This document shows positions 59,501 to 64,000 of a DNA stretch of 64,000 nucleotides, in pieces. Origin of the DNA: Diplosphaera chodatii. Its lineage: Eukaryota; Chlorophyta; Trebouxiophyceae; Prasiolales; Stichococcaceae. The stretch's first letter is position 1, and every line of letters starts with the position of its first letter. The position numbers and the translations under genes were made by a program. The stretch spans positions 310,001 through 374,000 of the forward strand of contig JAALGY010000057.1 of the NCBI GenBank assembly GCA_032358165.1. The letters are read 5' to 3'. The notes under the pieces are model-generated. The model had not been told where the DNA came from, did not search any database, and saw only the letters and a program-made list of their open reading frames with translations.

Positions 59501-60351
59501 CCTCAAGAAACTGCACACGAGGCCACATCCTGAAGTTTATCTTCCACAATGCTTGACATGTGACGTCTAGAATCGGAGGCACGTCTTCCTCACGCCTCAG
59601 TGTTTATGGTGATGCGAGCGTGTCAGCACATCATGCTGCTGCTGCACGAGTGTGCCAGCATTGCTGAGCACCACAAAGCGGTGCACGCGGGCTGCTGCAC
59701 TCGTCACCCACCTGCTGTCTGAGCTCTGTCGCAACGCGCTGGGACAGCATGGCGTGCTCAATGTGCCCCTGCACGGTGATGGTGTGCACATGAGCAGTAT
59801 TTCAAAAAATGCGCAGCATGCCTTAGAGAGAGGGCGACGGTCCTCAGTGGCTCGATGGTCAGGTGGAGAGTGTCGCTAGCTGCGCCGAGAGGGGTCAGAC
59901 ACGTTGGAGACATGGCAAACACCCATCACCTGTAGCTGCCACTCTTTGAGCGGCTTAATTTTCCTCAACCGATTGCGGACGATCGTGACCAGGTGCCCGC
60001 AGCGATGCACGCAATATGCACATTGCTGATCGTCTGTGACAGAAGCATCACGAAAAGCCAGTCGACTTACATGGGTGTTTGATGCAGTGCGCAGCGGTGT
60101 GTCAGGTGCCGGGAACAGCGGTCATGCGCACGTTTCCCTTGCAGCAGCCTGCGTGAGCTTCAACAAAACAGCCTACCGCAGAGCTCGTAGGGATGATGGT
60201 CCGGAGGAGCTATCGGAGGACTATCACCACTTGCAGATGCTGCGCTGCTCTGCTGAGCGGCAGGTGACCCATCCGCATGCGCAGACGTGCGTGCATGTGC
60301 CGCTGGCCGCTCACTTTGAGCGGCGCCATCAGGAGGGGACGCCACCTTCAT
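48923..60351 (-). CDS. Gene 4: divergent family member with zinc-finger array and C-terminal U-box
   Basis: Minus strand, 5' to 3': exon 60351-60177 (MKVASPPDGAAQSERPAAHA...), short helix exons near 59782 and 59512 (FLEAVYTPAVLAAAANAH), about 59240-59067 (CAHLRMHWVQCQHLAPCK), about 58836 (DEVALARQRESRGQ) and about 58352-58155 (ALEALPASTMPPYCRWLSG, matching the LPTVAH module of genes 1-3). Exon 57918-56390 starts GMAVPVIERAALQRA, matching the VIxRALEQR exon with the same acceptor position. The zinc-finger array 56279-51702 follows, then 51136-50927 (Gln/Arg-rich), 50527-50339 (polyGln), 49996-49328 ending FVCPITHCVFKDPVICA, and 49105-48923 with DGFSYERTAIATWLQRSG, SPMTNQPL and NRALRNL to the stop. 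The last four exons are phase-consistent. The U-box predicts E3 ligase activity; the fingers could bind RNA, DNA or protein (inference). Exons between 60177 and 59800 and the join inside 57918-56390 are not resolved. Confidence 0.72.
51702..56279 (-). other. Array of about 13 U1/JAZ-type C2H2 zinc fingers in gene 4
   Basis: Two finger types alternate. Type A, Cx2C-W-x8-11-H split by an intron from x5-H-x3-C, appears seven times (CKVCVWKG near 56210, CFVCQWKG near 55600, CGACQLQG near 55040, CNLCATWKE near 54430, CNVCSWEG near 53350 and near 52560, CDVCRWWS near 51735). Type B, Cx2C-x9-13-H-x5-H, appears six times (CKPCGRHF near 55960, CLECGSC near 55380, CGPCGMRF near 54740, CSACGEVL near 54110, CFECGISF near 53110, CLDCGTKF near 52330). 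Two type-B exons are both exactly 84 nt (53166-53083 and 52383-52300). Low-complexity Ala/Gln linkers separate the pairs. The x5 spacing between the histidines is typical of U1-type fingers, many of which bind double-stranded RNA (family knowledge). Confidence 0.8.
56390..57918 (-). other. Long low-complexity exon of gene 4 with a frame change
   Basis: The acceptor and first codons (GMAVPVIERAALQRAQKL) are homologous to the start of exons 3585, 10969, 22964 and 35682. The opening frame stops at 57631, and the frame of the long Ala/Ser/Asp/Glu-rich remainder begins about 57680. The total of 1529 nt is one off the expected phase. Either an unrecognised intron lies near 57630-57700 or there is a frameshift. 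Confidence 0.6.
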
Positions 60352-60788
60352 TTCGTGAGGATCAGAGGAGGTATGCTGGCGTCAGCACGATCGATCGAGC
60401 AAACATGTCGAGATTGGGAGGTGAGCACGCCCACGAAAGTCGCTATCAGTACCTGGTGAATGCCACGGCACTGCATACACTCCTGCTTGTAGCCTAAACC
60501 ATCCCGAAAGCATGTTTTGTCGATGCACCGATCATAGTCAGCGCACAGCTCATCGGATGACAAGAGGTGCGAGGGAAGGAAGTAGCAACACAGGGTGGCC
60601 TCAGGTGGGCCTCTTGCCATATGGTCGCTGCATTTGCTGTTGCGACTCGCAGCCGGTTGCAGCGAGATGCACGGCTTGATGGAAGCAGGCAAGGTTGTGC
60701 TCAGTCTCAGAAACACGACCACCACACAAGCTCAACTCAACACACTCCGGAGCTCTCACAGATAGAAAGCGACTAGCAAGTCAGCGCC
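60352..60788. promoter_or_regulatory. Divergent spacer upstream of gene 4
   Basis: It lies between the minus-strand start at 60351 and a possible plus-strand start at 60789. No motif is recognised with confidence. Confidence 0.3.
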
Positions 60789-61827
60789 ATGTCCGCATGC
60801 TGTGGTCACGGCCTTACCACTGAGCCGATGCGTCAGGAGCTAGCCTGCCCAGCACCATGTTGCGGTCAGCGGCGCGCAAGGGGCGCCGCTCCTGCTGCCC
60901 AGTCGCAGCGCCGCAGGAGTTGCACAGCAGACTCAATCCTACAGTCGCGGCCAGTCAGCTGTATGTCAGGTGACAAACACATCGCCTGCGTCGATGTGCA
61001 CAGTCGCCACCGCCCGCCACCGCCGCTGGTCGGCTGTGGGGCGCGACGCTGCAGGGGGGCGGGTGGTGGCCGACCTGGGCATGGGGGACCTGCCGCTGTG
61101 GGACACCCTACTGCCGGACGAGGCACCAGCAGCCACCGTGTCCATCACCCTCGATGGTTCTGGCAAGGTGCACATGGCCAAGTCTCACAGCCGTCAAGTA
61201 CCAGGCTATGGTTGGCACCCAGGCATCAGCGGATGTGACCAGAGTCATCAGGGTGAAAGGGTCAGAGGGATGCTGAAGTGAAACTCAGCGGCCTGTAGGA
61301 GCCCACAGCGACTCAATGGGCTGCTGGCTCTCCTGCAGGTGGCCGCTACGGTGGTAGATGCCAGCATGTAAACCCTTCAAACCCTGCAGCAGGCGCTGGA
61401 GCCGGTAGGTTCGGCAACGAGTCCTCGCACGATGTTGATGCGGCGCCGCCGCTGCTTGCGGTGCCAACCTGGCGCCAGCAGGGCTGCAGTTGGCTGGCAG
61501 GCTGGCTTGCGCTGCCAGCACAGCCTCCTGCCGAGGGCACCAAACCCTCAGCTCTGCTAAGGTGTGTCGTGGCAAGCTGCGCAGGGGTTCTATATATGCA
61601 CACGAACTGTGCAGCGGCATCAGATCAGCGGTCCTCAGGGCTGCCACGCTGTTCAGGACTGGGGCATATCTGTTGCAGCATGTAATACGTGGTGAGCGCA
61701 GGACCGGGTGCAGCTGCTGCGGCGGGCCTGCAGATGTGGCGTCAGGCGGTCACTGGGCCCCGGGGCCGTCAGGCGGGCCGCCGTCCCGGCGCTGCAGTGC
61801 GCACCAGCCAGAACACCTGCATGCCAG
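60789..61827 (+). CDS. Poorly resolved plus-strand gene, product unknown
   Basis: The best-supported exon is 61004-61167 (GGRVVADLGMGDLPLWDTLL, then ATVSITLDGSGK, with a gtgcac donor). Further candidates are 61562-61691 (VCRGKLRRGSIYAHELCSGI...) and 61734-61827 (DVASGGHWAPGPSGG...), which join in phase 1. An ATG at 60789 (MSACCGHG) opens a Cys/Arg-rich frame that may be the 5' exon. The linking exons around 61340-61560 read well in two different frames, so the model is incomplete. No known domain is recognised. Confidence 0.35.
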
Positions 61828-63484
61828 GTGCCAGAACACTGCTTGCACCTGCGTCTCCTGGGGCCGCAGCAGCAGAGCGCGCTGCTGGCATGCTTGGGTA
61901 CCCACAGCAGATGAGGCGTGGCAGGCTGCGCCGCGCAGTGGGAGCCATTATGGAATGTGATGTCATCCAAACCATCATGCCCGCCTAGGGTGCAGGACCG
62001 CAGGGCCGTCGCAGCGCCTGTGTGTATCTCGCCAGCGGAGCTTGCGGCCGTGGCGCAGGCTGCGTGCTGGTGCGCAGCAGCTGCAACATCAGCATGGCAA
62101 CTGCAGCCCCCAGCAGCTCCCGCTGGCGCAGCGGTCACATGAAAGCCGCAGCCATCAGGTAACCCGCATGTGCGCTGCGACCGCAATCCCGGCAAACCCT
62201 TGACAGCGAGCAGCAGCCGCTGCTGGCAGAGGAGGCAGCACGACAGCCGCCGCCGCAGCTGGTCAGCAACTGCAGCGGCGGAAGCAGGCACTGCGGCGCG
62301 GCGGCTGGTGTGGGGCACCCGCACCGCAGCAAGCAGTGCTGCTACAGGTGGGCAGTGCGTTAAGCTCTCCGCTGGCCCTGGCCGGGTGCAGCATGCATTG
62401 CCCGTTCCTGCTCCCTCGGCAGCACTGCCTCTAAGTGTGCATGGCAAGGTACATGACCACCTAGAGACCGCCGTGTCACAAACGCTGTCCCTTGCTTCAG
62501 CCACGACCAATCAATAGTGACATCAGCTGGCTTTGTCGCTGCTGTGCAGCCGGGCGCCAAGCCGGCCAGCAGCCTGGGGTGCGAGGCGGGCAGCAGCCTT
62601 CCCAAGGAACGGAGTGGGACGGGCGGCAATACTAGCAGAGCGCTCAGTCGCATCATATCACAGCTGTGCGCATGTAGGCCTAATCACAGTGATTTACAGC
62701 ATGGCCGTGTGCATGCCCTGAACTCGATCAGTACATCGTGACGTGGTGCATGTTGATGCCGGGGGTGAACCCAGGACGCAGTACTTCAGATTCTGGCTCA
62801 TTATAGACATAGTGAGTGACATGCCCTTGCAATGCGCACGTCCGCTCGTTGTGGCGATGTCATGATCTGAAGGCGTTGCGCTCATCACTTGCAATTTTCG
62901 GACACGTTTGAGCAACAGATGGTCTGGATGACCCTTAGTCATGACAACATGCAGTTGCTGACATGGCAAGGTCAGAAATGTCGTGACCGGGAATCAGGGG
63001 GAATCTCGACCGCAGGGGGCTGGCCCGATGCCACTCCAGCTGGGTCGGCACAATATCTCGGCACAGCCTCACAGCTCAGGCAAAGCCGTATCACCGGCTG
63101 CTCAAAGATGCCGCTGGTGCACCTCGCAGAGTAAAAAGGTGCGCTGAGCGTGATGCCCAACTAACGCTCGGTCGTCCACATCGCGTGCACAAGGGTGACC
63201 AGACGCAATGAACTTCCGGGCACGATGTCATGAGAAGCGCTGGGCTCCTATGGCGTGTGGAAGTGATCAGTCTTGAGGCATGTGCGGCACGGCGTCTGCC
63301 GCTGCGCCTGCGCTTGCATGAGCTGCCGCCAGCTGCAACGTGTGCAACGCACCGAGCAGCCGCGCTGTCACGTCCCGAAACCGATGCAAAAGCCGGTCGC
63401 CATCTCATTTTTACAAAGTTTCATGGTGCATGCGCTGCGCACGCTGTGTTTCAGCCAGTGCGTGTGACTCCAGGGACATCGTAA
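61828..63484. other. Unresolved region
   Basis: Several short Ala/Arg/Ser-rich frames exist on both strands but none has convincing splice pairs. A plus-strand frame ending at 63484 (EVISLEACAARRLPLRLRLH...) could be a last exon of the gene beginning near 60789; this is only a guess. Confidence 0.3.
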
Positions 63485-64000
63485 TTCATCGGCACGGCCT
63501 ACTTCAATCTTTGTTGCTTGTGGACCGTGCCCCACTGAACGTGGTCTGAGGACGCGGCTGCACACTGCTATCATTCATGTCGTTGCCAGATATGCCGAGT
63601 TGCCAGCATATGCGCGGTGACTAGTTACACGCGTGTTACCGGTGACCGCGCTTGTACTAATGACATCCGTGTGTTTTAGAGGATGCGCGCGCGTGTCAAC
63701 ACAGCGGTACTTACACGATCAGCGCAACTCAGCGCCCGTTGCGCAGGTTGAGGTACAACATATTGTAGCCGGTATGGAGCAGGGCTGTCGTCACAGCTGA
63801 GTCAGTGGTAACCCACTGTCACCAGGCAGATGGAGCATGCTCCCTCATGCATGTGCGTTCACATCCACCGTTGCCAGTGGTAGACTGGGTGGCTGATATG
63901 GCACAGATATCAAGTTGGTTCTGCACGTGTGCAATCACAGTAAGGTGCATGCACCATCCCACCTTGTGCGTGTGCCCATCAAGCGTCGGGGTCGGTGCAG
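63485..64000. other. Right edge, nothing recognised
   Basis: No coding exon, RNA gene or repeat is supported here. Confidence 0.4.

Noticed and set aside
60036..60497. 153-codon plus-strand open frame
   Set aside because: It overlaps the minus-strand exon 60351-60177, which has an ATG, a good donor and a composition like the family leaders. The plus frame has no supporting splice context, though I cannot fully exclude it.
61653..62510. 285-codon minus-strand open frame
   Set aside because: Cys/Ala/Ser-rich shadow composition without recognisable domain. Plus-strand exons 61562-61691 and 61734-61827 are better supported.
1..64000. CRISPR arrays, bacterial operons, insertion sequences, intact retroelements
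   Set aside because: No regularly spaced repeats, transposase or reverse-transcriptase motifs, or long terminal repeats were seen. The intron-rich structure is eukaryotic.

Overview
The window is nuclear DNA of a eukaryote, most probably a chlorophyte green alga (Chlorophyceae-like; inferred, not proven). Genes are split into many short exons with GTG-type donors (gtgagt, gtgcgc, gtgggc, gtgtgc) and tgcag acceptors. The DNA is GC-rich with long Ala/Gln/Pro low-complexity stretches, and there is no operon or ribosome-binding-site logic. Most long unspliced open frames, especially in the GCA/CAG-rich parts, are shadows; gene calls here rest on splice sites, reading phase and comparison between paralogues.

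The main content is a family of very large modular proteins ending in a U-box (RING-like E3 ubiquitin-ligase domain). Three members lie in tandem on the + strand: gene 1 (124-18051), gene 2 (20723-25826) and gene 3 (about 28987-42679). Each is built from about 40-70-residue, probably helical modules, one per exon, with the same exon phases and often the same exon lengths in all copies. These are followed by Ala/Pro/Gln-rich linkers, a KPK-x2-Y-x-PYAP segment, a DPFSWL motif, a U-box split over three exons and an 11-codon last exon beginning AIPSM. Gene 3 looks intact: 32 exons total 7149 nt in one frame. Gene 1 carries an extra partial copy at its 5' end and a 718-bp internal inversion flanked by an 11-bp inverted repeat, which disconnects the module part from the U-box. 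Gene 2 is short and has three frame lesions, one inside the U-box, so it is probably a pseudogene.

A fourth, divergent member (48923-60351, minus strand) starts with related modules and ends with a U-box, but its middle is an array of about 13 U1/JAZ-type C2H2 zinc fingers.

Two paralogous F-box/leucine-rich-repeat genes (18378-19989 and 26404-27953, minus) sit between the tandem U-box genes: each is convergent with the U-box gene on its left and divergent from the one on its right. The window is therefore a local cluster of ubiquitin-ligase specificity genes that grew by duplication of a U-box + F-box unit.

Between genes 3 and 4 lie two unrecognised genes, divergent from a shared 0.7-kb spacer: a minus-strand gene (43071-45120) and a plus-strand gene (45800-48284). 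The minus-strand gene is interrupted by a roughly 130-bp AT-rich insert that reads as organellar, mitochondrial-like small-subunit rRNA (a nuclear organelle-DNA insertion). The last 3.6 kb holds a poorly resolved plus-strand gene start and otherwise nothing I can name.
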